From Ensifer sp. IC4062 (GTDB lineage: Bacteria; Pseudomonadota; Alphaproteobacteria; Rhizobiales; Rhizobiaceae): a DNA stretch of 64,000 nucleotides. Positions 17,817-27,516 of the stretch are shown here, piece after piece (within the stretch, counting starts at the first letter, position 1; each line of letters begins with the position of its first letter). The notes beneath the pieces were generated by a model that worked only from the letters and a program-made list of their open reading frames with translations, made no database searches and was not told the origin of the DNA. Position numbers and translations under genes: made by a program. The stretch spans positions 62,001 through 126,000 of the forward strand of contig NZ_JADYVD010000004.1 in the NCBI RefSeq assembly GCF_020193575.1, in the 5' to 3' direction.

Positions 17817-18655
17817 TTTGCAAACCGCTCGAACAGCCAGTCGCCGATGAGGTTCATGCTGACCGCGGTAAGGATGATCATTCCTGCGGGCAGGAGCAGC
17901 GCAACCGGATTGGAGAAGAGGATATTGCGGTTCTCGAAGAGCATCCGACCCCAGTCTGGGGTCCCAGGCTCAATGCCGAGGCCGAGGAACGACAGCCCGG
18001 CGAGATTGACCAGCGCGAAGGCAAAGTCGAGGACTACATACGCGAGGATAATCGGCGCGATGTTTGGGAGTATGTGCACGAACAGAATACGCGTCTTCGA
18101 GATGCCGAGAGTGCGCGCGGCGTCGATATAAGGAAGCGGCCGCTGCTCAAGGACCGCGCTCCGCACGATGCGTGTATCGGGGGCGGTGAAAAGGACGACC
18201 AGGACGAGGACGGCGGTCCAGTATCCGCCTCCCACCACGCCGACCACAACGATCGCCACAAGCGGCACTGGCAACGCGAACATGAAATCCACCCAGCGCA
18301 TGATCGCCGAATCGACGAGACCGCCGAGATAGCCCGAAACAAGGCCAAGCAGGGTCGCGATCGCGAACGCTCCGGCGGCGACAACAACTGGGCCGACCAA
18401 GGCCGTTCTCGCACCGTAGATCACGCGCGACAGCACATCGCGGCCGAATAGATCCGTTCCGGCAATGTGGACTGAGGAAGGCGGCGTATCACCGACCGCG
18501 AGACGCTGGAGGAAGGGCGAATCGGGGGCAATCCTCTCCCCAAGGACGGCGCAAATCGCCACCCCCGTGATAATCAGCGCAGCAATGAGAATGACGATTG
18601 GTACGCGCAATGGCTGCCTCGTCCGTCGTGTCTCGCCAATGGCTGGGACGCTCAT
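17813..18655 (-). CDS. Peptide-type ABC transporter permease (DppC-like)
   Basis: 280 aa from the ATG at 18655, which overlaps the TGA of the upstream permease (ATGA). An N-terminal membrane segment is followed by the OppC-type extracellular piece HIAGTDLFGRDVLSRVIYGART, then five further membrane segments and the cytoplasmic EAA-like loop DAARTLGISKTRILFVHILPN. The much longer open frame upstream of 18655 runs antiparallel in meaning to the other permease and is discarded. Confidence 0.9.
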   Translation of the reverse strand: MSVPAIGETRRTRQPLRVPIVILIAALIITGVAICAVLGERIAPDSPFLQRLAVGDTPPSSVHIAGTDLFGRDVLSRVIYGARTALVGPVVVAAGAFAIATLLGLVSGYLGGLVDSAIMRWVDFMFALPVPLVAIVVVGVVGGGYWTAVLVLVVLFTAPDTRIVRSAVLEQRPLPYIDAARTLGISKTRILFVHILPNIAPIILAYVVLDFAFALVNLAGLSFLGLGIEPGTPDWGRMLFENRNILFSNPVALLLPAGMIILTAVSMNLIGDWLFERFAK

Positions 18656-19668
18656 GACTCGACCCTGCCGAAGCGGATGCGCGGGTCGATCACCGTATAG
18701 ATCACGTCGACCGCAAGGTTGACCAGCAAGACGAAGGCAGAGAAAAGCAGGGTGGTCCCTTGGATCGTCGGAATGTCGCGCTTCTGGATCGCATCGACCG
18801 TCAAGGCGCCGAGACCTGGCAAAGAAAAGGTGACCTCGACGTAGATCGCGCCGGCCACGATGCCGACGACGACCAGCCCTGCGGCCGTGACCACGGGAAT
18901 GAGGGAGTTCCTGAGCACGTAGGCAAACAAAATGCGACGCGAACTCAGTCCGCGCGCCCGCGCAAACGTGACGTAGTCTCGGTCCAGCTCCTCGATCATC
19001 GCCGCGCGCGTGATTTTGACGACGATCGCCATAACCGAGATCGCAAGCGCAAACGCCGGAAGCGTCAGGTGCCAGGCACGGTCGAGGAATCCCCTTCCCG
19101 GACCGAAGATCGGGAACCAGTGCAGCAGAACGCCGAAGAGATAGAGAAGGAAAATGCCAGTGACGAAGGCCGGGGAGCTGATGCCGAAAACACCGAACAT
19201 CACGATCGCCCGGTCGAGCCGCGTACCACGGCGGAAGGCGGCGACCGCACCGAGCAGGATACCGAGGCCGAGAACAAGGGTAGTGCTCATCAAGCTGAGG
19301 AAGATCGTGACGCCGAGCCGATCTGCAATGATGCTCGTTACCGCCCGGTTGCCCTGGATGGAGACGCCGAGGTCGCCTCGGATCACCTGCCACAGCCAAT
19401 AGCCATATTGGACGAGGAACGGATCCTCCAAATGGTAACGCGCGCGGATCGCTGCGAGCGTTGCCGGGTCTGAGGCGCGTGCGCCAAGCAGGGAGCGCAC
19501 CGGGTCGCCAGGCGCGATGTGAACCAAGGCGAAGACGCCAAAGGAGATTAATAGGAGGAGTGGGATAGTGATGGCGACCCGTCGTGTGACGAAGATGACG
19601 AGACTCGGGCCGTCACCGGAGCGACCCGAGATAGCGGTCGAACCAGTCGATGGTGTGGCGCCATGCAT
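18652..19668 (-). CDS. Peptide-type ABC transporter permease (DppB-like)
   Basis: DppB/OppB-type inner membrane permease. The family-like protein begins near VIFVTRRVAITIPLLLLI, followed by HIAPGDPV, the large extracellular stretch and the EAA loop TFARARGLSSRRILFAYVLRN, ending in a DPRIRFGR tail. No ATG, GTG or TTG lies in frame at the usual N-terminus; the nearest is the ATG at 19668, about 23 codons upstream and inside a peptidase remnant read in another frame. The call uses that ATG (338 aa), but the true start is uncertain and the native start codon may have been lost. Confidence 0.82.
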   Translation of the reverse strand: MHGATPSTGSTAISGRSGDGPSLVIFVTRRVAITIPLLLLISFGVFALVHIAPGDPVRSLLGARASDPATLAAIRARYHLEDPFLVQYGYWLWQVIRGDLGVSIQGNRAVTSIIADRLGVTIFLSLMSTTLVLGLGILLGAVAAFRRGTRLDRAIVMFGVFGISSPAFVTGIFLLYLFGVLLHWFPIFGPGRGFLDRAWHLTLPAFALAISVMAIVVKITRAAMIEELDRDYVTFARARGLSSRRILFAYVLRNSLIPVVTAAGLVVVGIVAGAIYVEVTFSLPGLGALTVDAIQKRDIPTIQGTTLLFSAFVLLVNLAVDVIYTVIDPRIRFGRVES

Positions 19669-19819
19669 CGAGCTGGAGCTCCCGTTTGCGCACTCCATTG
19701 CCTTCGCGCGGAAAGATGACTCGCTCCGACTCGACACCGGGTTCTAAGGAGCGCCGCACATAGTTCCACGCCCTGCGGAGCGGCGTCGTTCCTGTCTCCT
19801 GAACTATATGTCGGCGTCG
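19613..19819 (-). pseudogene. C-terminal remnant of an S9-family (prolyl oligopeptidase-like) peptidase
   Basis: Reading frame ends at the TGA at 19613-19615 and reads ESERVIFPREGNGV followed by LDAWRHTIDWFDRYLG, which is the typical end of S9 dipeptidyl/acylaminoacyl peptidases (YPREGHG... then the final helix WFDRYL). The His of the triad would fall at GHG, here GNG. Only about 65 codons remain; an in-frame stop lies at 19820-19822 and nothing family-like was seen above it. It sits between the binding protein and permease genes, where a peptidase acting on the imported peptide would make sense. Confidence 0.7.
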
Positions 19820-19913
19820 TCAACTTGTCGAGCCGAGTAATAGCCGAACGCCGAGCAGTCTCTACGGCGAAAACGACAAAAAATGGCCGTCGCCAATTCG
19901 ACCCGCGATCTCT

Positions 19914-21518
19914 TTATTTTAGGCCGAAACCTCGCATCGCCCAAGGAATACTGTACCAGAAGGCGGTGTAGCCGGTGAGCTTGTACTTCTTGTTGATCGC
20001 CATCGCCGTTGCAGGCCAGAAGATCGGCACGACGGCGACTTCCTCGTTGGCGATCTGGAACACTTTCTTTAACGCCTCCGCGCGCGCCTTCGGGTCGGCG
20101 TTCTCGTTGGCGATCTTCAGCTTCGCATCGACTTCGGGGTTTTTGAAGTTCGAGCCGTTCATGCCATTCTTCTCGGCATTCGCACTTGAGAAGAAGAGGG
20201 AGGGGTAGTTGGCTGCGTCGGCGAAGTCCGGATAGTACGCCATGATCTGCATGCCCAGTCTGTCGTGGTTGATGTAGTTCGTGAACCAGGTGTTATTGTC
20301 GGTCTGCTGGATGTGCGCACGGATACCAATCTGCTTCAGGTTTTCCGTCACCGACTGCAAGATGTTGACCATGTAAGGATCGGCGGTCGATGCTGGGATG
20401 GTGACGTCAAAGCCGTCCGGATGACGGGATTGTGCCAGCTCTGCCTTCGCCTTTTTCAAGTCGAACGCATAGTTCGGCAACAATGTATCGTAAAAGGCGC
20501 GAACCTCGTCGGAAGGCAACACTCCCGACCAGATTTCGGGCGGGTTCAGTGCCGTCGCCGCCTCGCCGTTGCCCTTGAGGAGTGCGTTGACCAGGCCTTT
20601 GCGGTCCACCGAATAGGCAACGGCACGACGCACATGGATATCGTCGAACGGCGGCGCCGAATGGTCTAGAGTCAGCAAGTATACGCCGAGCGACGGCGCG
20701 GCGACGACATCGACGTTGCCTAGCGCCTTCCACTGGTCGATGTCGGAGATGGCCAGATCGAAGGTACAGTCGATCTCGCCTTGTTGCATGGCGAGAAGCC
20801 GAGCCGGACGGTCTGGGATCGCCTGGAAGCTGATCCGTTTGACGACTGGCTTGGCTCCCCAGTAGTCGTCGCGCGCCTCGAGGAGGACATGGTCTGCCGG
20901 AACGAATTCAACAAGCTTGTAGGCGCCAGTCCCAAGCGGGAGAACCTCGGGCGTTCCGATCTTCTTGTCCGCGAGCTGTTCTTTCTTGAACACGAAACCC
21001 GCCATATGGGCGGGCGTAAAGGCGAACTGCACGTTCGGTGCCTTCAATTTGACGGTCACCTCATCGGGAGCCGTCGCCTCGACCGTCGCCACCGAATTGT
21101 AGAACGAAGCGAGCTGTGAGCCGGAATCGGGGCTCATGTGATATTTGAACGTGGCGACAATATCGTCAGCGGTGAGCGGGCTTCCATCGCCGAATTTGAT
21201 GCCGCCTCGCAGGTGATATTTGATCGTCGTCGGATTGATCTCCTCCCATCTGTCGGCCAATGCCGGTCCAAGAGCGAGATCATCGCCGAAGGATAGCGGT
21301 CCTTCCTGGACAAGCGACATGATTGCGCCAGTATAGGTCATCCATGCATCCGGAATGAAAAGCGTATCGGGGACGCTAGGCAGCGCGCATGTGACCGATT
21401 CAATCTGCTCGTCGGCCTTTGCCGAAGGCGCTATTGCGAAGGTTCCCGCGATGGAGACGAGGGCGGCATGCGTCACGCCAGCCACCAAAATGCGACGCCG
21501 TGTCAACCCGATTGCCAT
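19914..21518 (-). CDS. ABC transporter substrate-binding protein, family 5 (peptide/nickel type)
   Basis: 534-aa periplasmic solute-binding protein. The N-terminus MAIGLTRRRILVAG with a hydrophobic run ending at SAKADE looks like a Tat or Sec signal peptide of about 35 residues. Mature features: ALADRWEEINPTTIKYHLRGGIKFGDGSPLTADDIV, the family-5 hallmark, and a long C-terminal lobe with FPDFADAANYP-type spacing. A GGGAGGGG site precedes the ATG. First gene of the importer operon; ligand unknown, probably a peptide or opine-like compound. Confidence 0.9.
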   Translation of the reverse strand: MAIGLTRRRILVAGVTHAALVSIAGTFAIAPSAKADEQIESVTCALPSVPDTLFIPDAWMTYTGAIMSLVQEGPLSFGDDLALGPALADRWEEINPTTIKYHLRGGIKFGDGSPLTADDIVATFKYHMSPDSGSQLASFYNSVATVEATAPDEVTVKLKAPNVQFAFTPAHMAGFVFKKEQLADKKIGTPEVLPLGTGAYKLVEFVPADHVLLEARDDYWGAKPVVKRISFQAIPDRPARLLAMQQGEIDCTFDLAISDIDQWKALGNVDVVAAPSLGVYLLTLDHSAPPFDDIHVRRAVAYSVDRKGLVNALLKGNGEAATALNPPEIWSGVLPSDEVRAFYDTLLPNYAFDLKKAKAELAQSRHPDGFDVTIPASTADPYMVNILQSVTENLKQIGIRAHIQQTDNNTWFTNYINHDRLGMQIMAYYPDFADAANYPSLFFSSANAEKNGMNGSNFKNPEVDAKLKIANENADPKARAEALKKVFQIANEEVAVVPIFWPATAMAINKKYKLTGYTAFWYSIPWAMRGFGLK

Positions 21519-21918
21519 TTGCCCCTCCCTTCGTGAAATCCTGACGCACAGGCTGACTGAATTTTACGAAATCCGCAATCAAAGTCACAGCCGAGTTGGG
21601 CCGTGAACGATTCTGGCCAGGGCGAGCGGAGTCTCGCGCTCTGAATATGGCACCGAGGTGGATGCTGCATGGTTGTCATGGTTAATCTGATGAGGTCAGG
21701 ATCGGCGGGCGCTTCTCTCAGTCAAGCAGGCCGCTGGAGCGCTGAGGGAACAGGTGCTAGCATATCTAGAACCCAGAATAGATCGAAGGCTCACATGGAG
21801 TTCAATCGGACCCCATGCCAAGCTTGAAAATCCGTCCGAAGCCGAAGCGGCGCGAGTTGGAGGCATGGCGGTGATCAGACGACCGAGCCGAAGGCTTACC
21901 GAAGGCCAGGGCAATGCG
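21519..21918. other. Divergent intergenic region, binding protein / cyclase gene
   Basis: About 400 bases holding the promoters for the importer operon (minus) and the cyclase gene (plus). The frame of the cyclase is open back to 21754, but those 55 codons have no domain character. No clear operator or repeat was recognised. Confidence 0.5.
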
Positions 21919-24900
21919 ATGGCCAGGTCTGGGCCGGAGCGAAAGCCGGCAGAAGACGTTCGGAAGACAATAACAATTCTGGTCGCCGACATCGTGGATT
22001 CGTCACGCCTCAGCCTCACTCTCGATCCGGAGGTACTCCGGGACCTACTCGCCCGCTACTTTGACGAGATGACCTCCATTATCCAGCGGCACGGTGGCGT
22101 CGTGGAGCGATACGTCGGTGACGAGATCATGGCCGTGTTTGGCGTGCCAATGCTTCACGAGGATGACGCCCTACGGGCCGTATCCGCCGCCGTCGAGATG
22201 CGTGACACGCTTGCGACGCTCAACCATGAGTTTGAGGCGGATTGGGGTGTTCAGCTGGCTCATCGGATTGGCCTCAACACCGGGGAGGTCTTTACTGGCA
22301 TCGACAGACAGGGACGTCGATTTCTCACTGGCGAAGCTTTGCGTGTTGCCAAGCGTCTCCAGGAGGCCGCGGTGGCCAACGAGATCCTCATTGGAGAAGC
22401 AACCTTCAAGCTGGTTCGCCACGCCGTCGTTGTAGAGTCCGACAGCCCGCGCGCGGTCAAGCACGGCGAGACGTTCCCTGCCATCATCTTGGTAAGCATC
22501 ATCGCCAGGGCCACCGGCTTTCAACGCCGCTTCGAGACGCCGTTCGTCGGACGCAAGCGCCAGCGTGCGATGATCAGCACCATCTTTGGTGACTTGGTCA
22601 GCAATAGAGCCTGCCACCTGTTGACTGTGCTGGGCGAGGCTGGCGTCGGAAAATCGCGGCTCGTGTCGGAAGTCACCGGAAACCTTCCGAGCGAGATGAT
22701 TGTCGCGCACGGTCGGTGCCTGCCCTACGGTGACGGCATTACCTATTGGCCGCTCGCGGACATTGTCCGGGAGATCACGCGGGCCGGCGGCGGCGACCCC
22801 GGCAAGCAGTCCGCGGCGGCGATTGCAGAAATCCTCGCCGGCGTCGACAAGGCAAAACTCATCGCCGAGCGCATAGCTGTATTGCTCGGGTTCGGCGAGG
22901 GAGACCCCGGCACCCGCGAAGAGGCTTTCTGGGCCGTCCGGCGACTTTTCGAGGTGATCGCACGAGAACGACCGCTGGTGATCGTGGTGGAAGACCTCCA
23001 CTGGGCCGAGCCGACATTCCTAGATCTCATCGAGCATCTTGTCGATTTCTCCCACGGTTTCCCCATAGTGATTGTCGGCACTGCACGACCAGAATTGCTC
23101 GATACGCGGCCCGATTGGGGAGGCGGGAAGTCGAATGCGACGACGATCGCGCTTGAACCGCTGACTGCCGCAGAATCCCGCGACATGATCTTGAATCTGC
23201 TCGACCGACTCCCTCTATCACCCGCGGTCGAGTTGATGATCACACGCGCCGTCGGCGGCAACCCGCTGTTTGCGGAAGAGCTCGTGGCAATGCTCCTTGA
23301 TGAAGATCTGCTTAGGCGCAATGAGGACTGCTGGGTCGCCCGCTCGGATCTTTCCGAGCTGCCGGTCCCCTCGTCAATTAACGCGCTTCTGGCTGCCCGC
23401 CTCGAGGGCCTCCCTCCCCTCGAGCGCGCTATCCTGACGGCCGCAGCGGTCGAGGGCGCGGTATTCCATCAGAGCGCCGTCAACGCGCTCGCGTGCCCCG
23501 CGCTTGACGCACTCGAGGACGGCTTGCTCGCGCTCGTCCGCCGGGATCTAATCCGCCCGGAGGCGCCGTCGTTCGTCGGCGACAAGGCCTATCGCTTCCG
23601 TCACGTCCTGATCCGCGACGCCGCGTATCGCTCCCTGCCGAAGAACGCGCGCGCCGACCTGCACGAGCGCTTCGCCGCCTGGCTCGAGCTAACGGCCAAG
23701 GACCGGCTACGCGAGTTCGAGGAGATCGTCGGTTATCACCTCGAACAGGCCTTTCTGTACCGTGTCACGCTCGGCCCGCGCGACGTGCACGCCGCCTCGC
23801 TCGCTGCCCGGGCCTGCGAACGGCTCGAGGCGGCTGGGCGGCGGGCGCTTGTCCGGAGCGACTTGCCGGCGGCGATTAGCCTGCTCCAGCGGGTTTCCCG
23901 ACTGCTTCTCGCCGATGATCCACGGCGGATCGCGCTGCTCGCCGAGTTGAGCGGCGCGCTGATCGAAAGCGGCCGGCTAGACGATGCTGGGCACGCACTG
24001 GACGAGGCGAACCAGTTGGCTGGCGCGGCTGACGACCAGCGGCTGGCAGCACACGTGCGCGTCCAACGCCAGTTCCTCCGACTCCTCCGCGGCGAAGAGG
24101 GTGGGCTTGAGAGGGCGGCACACGCGGCGGCCGAGGTGATCCCGGTCTTCGAGGGCTTCGCGGACGACCTCGGCCTCTGCCGCGCACGGCGGCTCGAAGC
24201 GTGGTTATTTTTTAACGGGGCTCGCGGCGAGGCGGCCGCCGCAGCCTGGGAGCGCGCGGCTGCCCACGCGCGACGGGCTGGGAATCTGCACGAGTACTAC
24301 GAGATTCTCACGTGGATCGCGTCCTCACTCTGGTTCGGACCCACCCCAGCCGCCGAGGGAATCCATCGTTGCGAGGCGATGCGCGCGGAGGTGGGCGAAA
24401 GCCTCGAGTCTGAGGCAGCGATCCTCCGCCAGCTCGCATGCCTCAACGCGATTGTCGGCCGCTTCGCGATTGCTCGCGAGCTGATCGCGACGAGCAACGC
24501 CATCTACGCCGACCTCGGCCTCACCCTCTACGCGGCGTCCTCCGAGCATGAGGCCGTCGTCGAACTGCTCGCCGGCAACCCCGCTGCGGCCGAGAGGAGC
24601 GCGCGAGCGGCGTATCGCGCGCTCGAGGAAATGGGCGAGCGCGCGTTCCGTTCGACGATGGCCGCGTCCCTCGCCGTAGTAATTCTCGAACAGGGACGCG
24701 ACGAGGAGGCCGAGGACTTTGCTAAGCTAAGCGCCCAGTTGACTGCGAGCGGCGACCTGGTGACGCAGGTCCGTTGGCGCCGCGTGCGCGCACGCGTGCT
24801 CGCGCGGCGAGCAGAAATACAGGCGGCGGAGGCGCTCGCGCGCGAGGCATTGGCGATCTCCGAAGCAACCGACTTCGTCAACGACCGGGCGGATGCACTG

Positions 24901-25050
24901 GTCGACCTGTCGCATGTGCTCGAGGCCTCCCGCCGATCCGACGAGGCGGTCGCCGCCGCGACCGGGGCGCTGCATCTCTACGAGCTGAAGGGAAACTTGG
25001 TCGGCGCTGCCGCAACCCGGCTCCGCCTAGGCAATCTCGTTAAGATGTGA
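21919..25050 (+). CDS. Class III nucleotide cyclase fused to an AAA-type ATPase and TPR-like repeats
   Basis: 1043 aa from the ATG at 21919; earlier in-frame ATGs (21754, 21865) are possible. Residues ~15-200 form a class III adenylate/guanylate cyclase domain: TILVADIVDSSRLS with a metal Asp, GGVVERYVGDEIMAVFG with the second Asp, and RIGLNTGEVFTG. From ~210 comes a STAND-like ATPase with GEAGVGKSRLV (about residue 238) and IVVEDLHWAE (about 354). From ~640 the protein is helical repeats, probably TPR. The DNA of the C-terminal half is very rich in GC and Arg/Ala codons, unlike the flanking peroxidase gene. The last ~125 bases recur in damaged form at 28432-28556. Confidence 0.85.
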   Translation: MARSGPERKPAEDVRKTITILVADIVDSSRLSLTLDPEVLRDLLARYFDEMTSIIQRHGGVVERYVGDEIMAVFGVPMLHEDDALRAVSAAVEMRDTLATLNHEFEADWGVQLAHRIGLNTGEVFTGIDRQGRRFLTGEALRVAKRLQEAAVANEILIGEATFKLVRHAVVVESDSPRAVKHGETFPAIILVSIIARATGFQRRFETPFVGRKRQRAMISTIFGDLVSNRACHLLTVLGEAGVGKSRLVSEVTGNLPSEMIVAHGRCLPYGDGITYWPLADIVREITRAGGGDPGKQSAAAIAEILAGVDKAKLIAERIAVLLGFGEGDPGTREEAFWAVRRLFEVIARERPLVIVVEDLHWAEPTFLDLIEHLVDFSHGFPIVIVGTARPELLDTRPDWGGGKSNATTIALEPLTAAESRDMILNLLDRLPLSPAVELMITRAVGGNPLFAEELVAMLLDEDLLRRNEDCWVARSDLSELPVPSSINALLAARLEGLPPLERAILTAAAVEGAVFHQSAVNALACPALDALEDGLLALVRRDLIRPEAPSFVGDKAYRFRHVLIRDAAYRSLPKNARADLHERFAAWLELTAKDRLREFEEIVGYHLEQAFLYRVTLGPRDVHAASLAARACERLEAAGRRALVRSDLPAAISLLQRVSRLLLADDPRRIALLAELSGALIESGRLDDAGHALDEANQLAGAADDQRLAAHVRVQRQFLRLLRGEEGGLERAAHAAAEVIPVFEGFADDLGLCRARRLEAWLFFNGARGEAAAAAWERAAAHARRAGNLHEYYEILTWIASSLWFGPTPAAEGIHRCEAMRAEVGESLESEAAILRQLACLNAIVGRFAIARELIATSNAIYADLGLTLYAASSEHEAVVELLAGNPAAAERSARAAYRALEEMGERAFRSTMAASLAVVILEQGRDEEAEDFAKLSAQLTASGDLVTQVRWRRVRARVLARRAEIQAAEALAREALAISEATDFVNDRADALVDLSHVLEASRRSDEAVAAATGALHLYELKGNLVGAAATRLRLGNLVKM

Positions 25051-25288
25051 CATTGTTGGGCGGCGGCAAGAGGGCGGCAAGGGGGTACCGCGGGAAAGGT
25101 GGCTGCGCGCGTTTCGTCATTGTCCGCGAGCCCAAGCTGGAAGGTCATTAACGTGACGCACCAGCAACTCTCCGAACGTTTCATTTCCCTTTCTCATATC
25201 TAGCAGGAACCGATAATCCCAACTTGTTGAGGGCCCTTCCCATTGGGTGAGGATGCAACTTCTTGAAATCATTTCGAAGAGGTTAGGC
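25051..25288. other. Gap between cyclase and peroxidase genes
   Basis: About 240 bases that start GC-rich and become AT-richer toward the peroxidase gene. The promoter for the peroxidase gene probably lies here. No ORF or repeat called. Confidence 0.4.
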
Positions 25289-27133
25289 ATGGTCACGAAA
25301 AACAAAGCCCCCGCGAAACAGGCACCCAAGCGACTCGGTGTAACGAAGGCTACTAAGCGAAAAGCTGAGACAGTAAACCTCGCCGCAACTCTCGAAATTC
25401 CCGAGCCAGTTCGCGAATTTCTCGAGAAGACATCAATTCCTAGAGGATACGTTAACCCAAACCCGATCACGCTCTCGGAGGTGCGAAAGCGCGTGATCGA
25501 AATGAGTCTGAGGCCCACCGTTTCGCTGGAGCAACTGTTGCCCAGCGCTAATCGAATCAAGCCGGCGGCCCTTCCCGTGGAGAAGTCACCGGAAGACGTC
25601 AAAGAGTCCATCCCCGCGCTGAAGCCGGGGATTCGACGTTTCCACGGCACTAAAATTCCGCTCTACTGGTTCCCATTACCTGAGCTGAGTTCAGCCTGTG
25701 CAGATCGTTTCGGATACATGTCATCAGCGGCCACCCGTGCGGCAACGAAGTTGCCATTCAATGTCGCGACGCAAGCACTCCTCGGCCAACTCGGTGACAT
25801 GATGGGAGACGCCGGCCGCGATCCCAATCCTGCATCCCACAATCCGGCTGACGCGGGCGTCTCTTCGATACCAGCAGGCTTCACTTATTTTGGTCAGTTT
25901 GTGGACCATGACATCACATTCGACGTCTCGTCGACTCTCGACGCCGATACCGATGCGAATACGATCAATAACATGCGAAGCCCGGCGCTCGATCTGGATT
26001 CCGTTTACGGCCGCGGACCTGGCTTAGATCCGTTTCTATACCTTTTTCCTCCATCTGGTCCAGCGACTGCAATCAAGCTGCATAGGGGTACGAACACTCC
26101 TGTTGGCCCAGGCGGCCCCAGTAACAGCGGTAACCCATCGGGCATGGTCCAGCAGACGAACTGGGATGTGCCGCGCATGCAGGGTACGAATACTGCCGCG
26201 ATCGGCGATCCGCGGAACGATGAAAATCTGATCATCGTGCAGTTCCAGCACGCTATGCTACGTTTCCATAATGCCGTCGTTGATCTGCTGCTGGCGGTAG
26301 CGTTTGCGGGCGACATCTTCGCAGAGGCCAAACGAATCGTCACCCATCACTACCAATGGGCCGTGGTTCATGACTTTCTGGAAAGAATCTGCGGAGTGGC
26401 TGCCGTGAACAACGCGATTGCGAGCGTTTCTGCTCCCATCGGTAGCTCGTTCCGAATGCCCGTCGAATTCGCCGTCGCAGCGTATCGGTTCGGCCACAGT
26501 ATGATCCGTGATACGTACTGGGTGAATTTCAACTTCCCGAACGCCACACTCGGGCAGGTGTTTGAGTTCAATCGCAATCCACGGCTGCCGGTCTTTTCCA
26601 ACTGGGTCGTTGACTTCAACGCGTTCTTTGACACAGGAGTGCCGGTACCGGTTCGCAACAAGGCCCGGAAAATCGATAGCTTCATGGCTCAGGGATTGGA
26701 ATCGTTGCCCGGATTCTCAGGGATTATGGCGATTTTGGCAACGCGAAACCTCCGGCGCGCTCTAGCTCTCGGTCTGCCGAGCGGACAGGGCATGGCCAAC
26801 TCATTCGGCATCGCGCCTATGTCCGCGGCGCAGTTGACATCTGGGTTGCCGGCAGCCGAAGTGGCTGTGCTGAATGCCAGCGGCGGTTTACTGCTGAACA
26901 AGACCCCTCTGTGGTATTACGTCCTTCGCGAGGCTGCAGTCCTCGCCGGCGGAAATCAGTTGGGCCCGGTCGGCGGCAGGATCGTCGCGGAGACGTTTGT
27001 CAGGATTTTGAAGCGAGATGCGTCATCCTATCTGAACGTCGTCGGCGGGTTCACACCTATTCTTCCTTCGTCCACGCCTGGAAACTTCACTGTGGCCGAT
27101 CTGGTCGCCTTCGCCGGGGTAACGCAACCATAG
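25289..27133 (+). CDS. Heme peroxidase of the animal (cyclooxygenase/myeloperoxidase) superfamily
   Basis: 614 aa from the ATG at 25289, which has an AGAGG site 8 bases upstream; ATG 25253 and GTG 25247 sit on top of a GAGG and are less likely. The peroxidase core is clear: FGQFVDHDITFD holds the distal His (about residue 207), GDPRNDENLIIVQFQHAMLRFHN-like region at residues ~306-328 with the catalytic Arg motif and FHN, and YRFGHSMIRD holds the proximal heme His (about residue 403). An N-terminal Lys/Ala-rich stretch of ~110 residues precedes it with no obvious signal peptide. Bacterial members of this family oxidise halides or fatty acids; substrate here unknown. Base composition is visibly lower in GC than the cyclase gene before it. 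Confidence 0.85.
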   Translation: MVTKNKAPAKQAPKRLGVTKATKRKAETVNLAATLEIPEPVREFLEKTSIPRGYVNPNPITLSEVRKRVIEMSLRPTVSLEQLLPSANRIKPAALPVEKSPEDVKESIPALKPGIRRFHGTKIPLYWFPLPELSSACADRFGYMSSAATRAATKLPFNVATQALLGQLGDMMGDAGRDPNPASHNPADAGVSSIPAGFTYFGQFVDHDITFDVSSTLDADTDANTINNMRSPALDLDSVYGRGPGLDPFLYLFPPSGPATAIKLHRGTNTPVGPGGPSNSGNPSGMVQQTNWDVPRMQGTNTAAIGDPRNDENLIIVQFQHAMLRFHNAVVDLLLAVAFAGDIFAEAKRIVTHHYQWAVVHDFLERICGVAAVNNAIASVSAPIGSSFRMPVEFAVAAYRFGHSMIRDTYWVNFNFPNATLGQVFEFNRNPRLPVFSNWVVDFNAFFDTGVPVPVRNKARKIDSFMAQGLESLPGFSGIMAILATRNLRRALALGLPSGQGMANSFGIAPMSAAQLTSGLPAAEVAVLNASGGLLLNKTPLWYYVLREAAVLAGGNQLGPVGGRIVAETFVRILKRDASSYLNVVGGFTPILPSSTPGNFTVADLVAFAGVTQP

Positions 27134-27272
27134 AGATTGAGTTGCGAACGCCGATGACGGGACTTTCATCCGCCCTGACTTCACTCTTCAGTCCGGTCCA
27201 GAACCAGTTGACATGTTCCGCTGTCCCGACGAAGCTAACAGGCTGCCTTTGGGTCGCTTCCACCGAGCGATC

Positions 27273-27476
27273 CTAGCCACCACCGCCCTGATCCTCCTGA
27301 CTTTGACTTGAGGGGAAAGGACCAAAGACTTCCTCAAAAGGTTCCCCGTCGTCCACTTGCTTGCGTTTTTTTTCGGCTCTGCCGATCGCGTCCTCAACCC
27401 TCTTCTGCAAAGTCTTAAGGACGTGGATCTGCATGTCGAAATTCTTCATAAAATCGCTCTCGTCGTCGATGACCAT
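27273..27476 (-). CDS. Small acidic/helical hypothetical protein
   Basis: 67 aa from the ATG at 27476, which has GGAGG 5 bases upstream; an in-frame ATG at 27488 gives 71 aa but overlaps that site. Sequence is acidic at the start (MVIDDESDF), then a predicted helix with heptad character (FDMQIHVLKTLQKRVEDAI) and a Gly-rich end. No family recognised. It follows the 116-aa gene by 40 bases on the same strand and is convergent with the peroxidase gene. Confidence 0.55.
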   Translation of the reverse strand: MVIDDESDFMKNFDMQIHVLKTLQKRVEDAIGRAEKKRKQVDDGEPFEEVFGPFPSSQSQEDQGGGG

Positions 27477-27516
27477 TTCATCCTCCATCTATGCCTCGCT
27501 CGATGGTTACCGAGCG

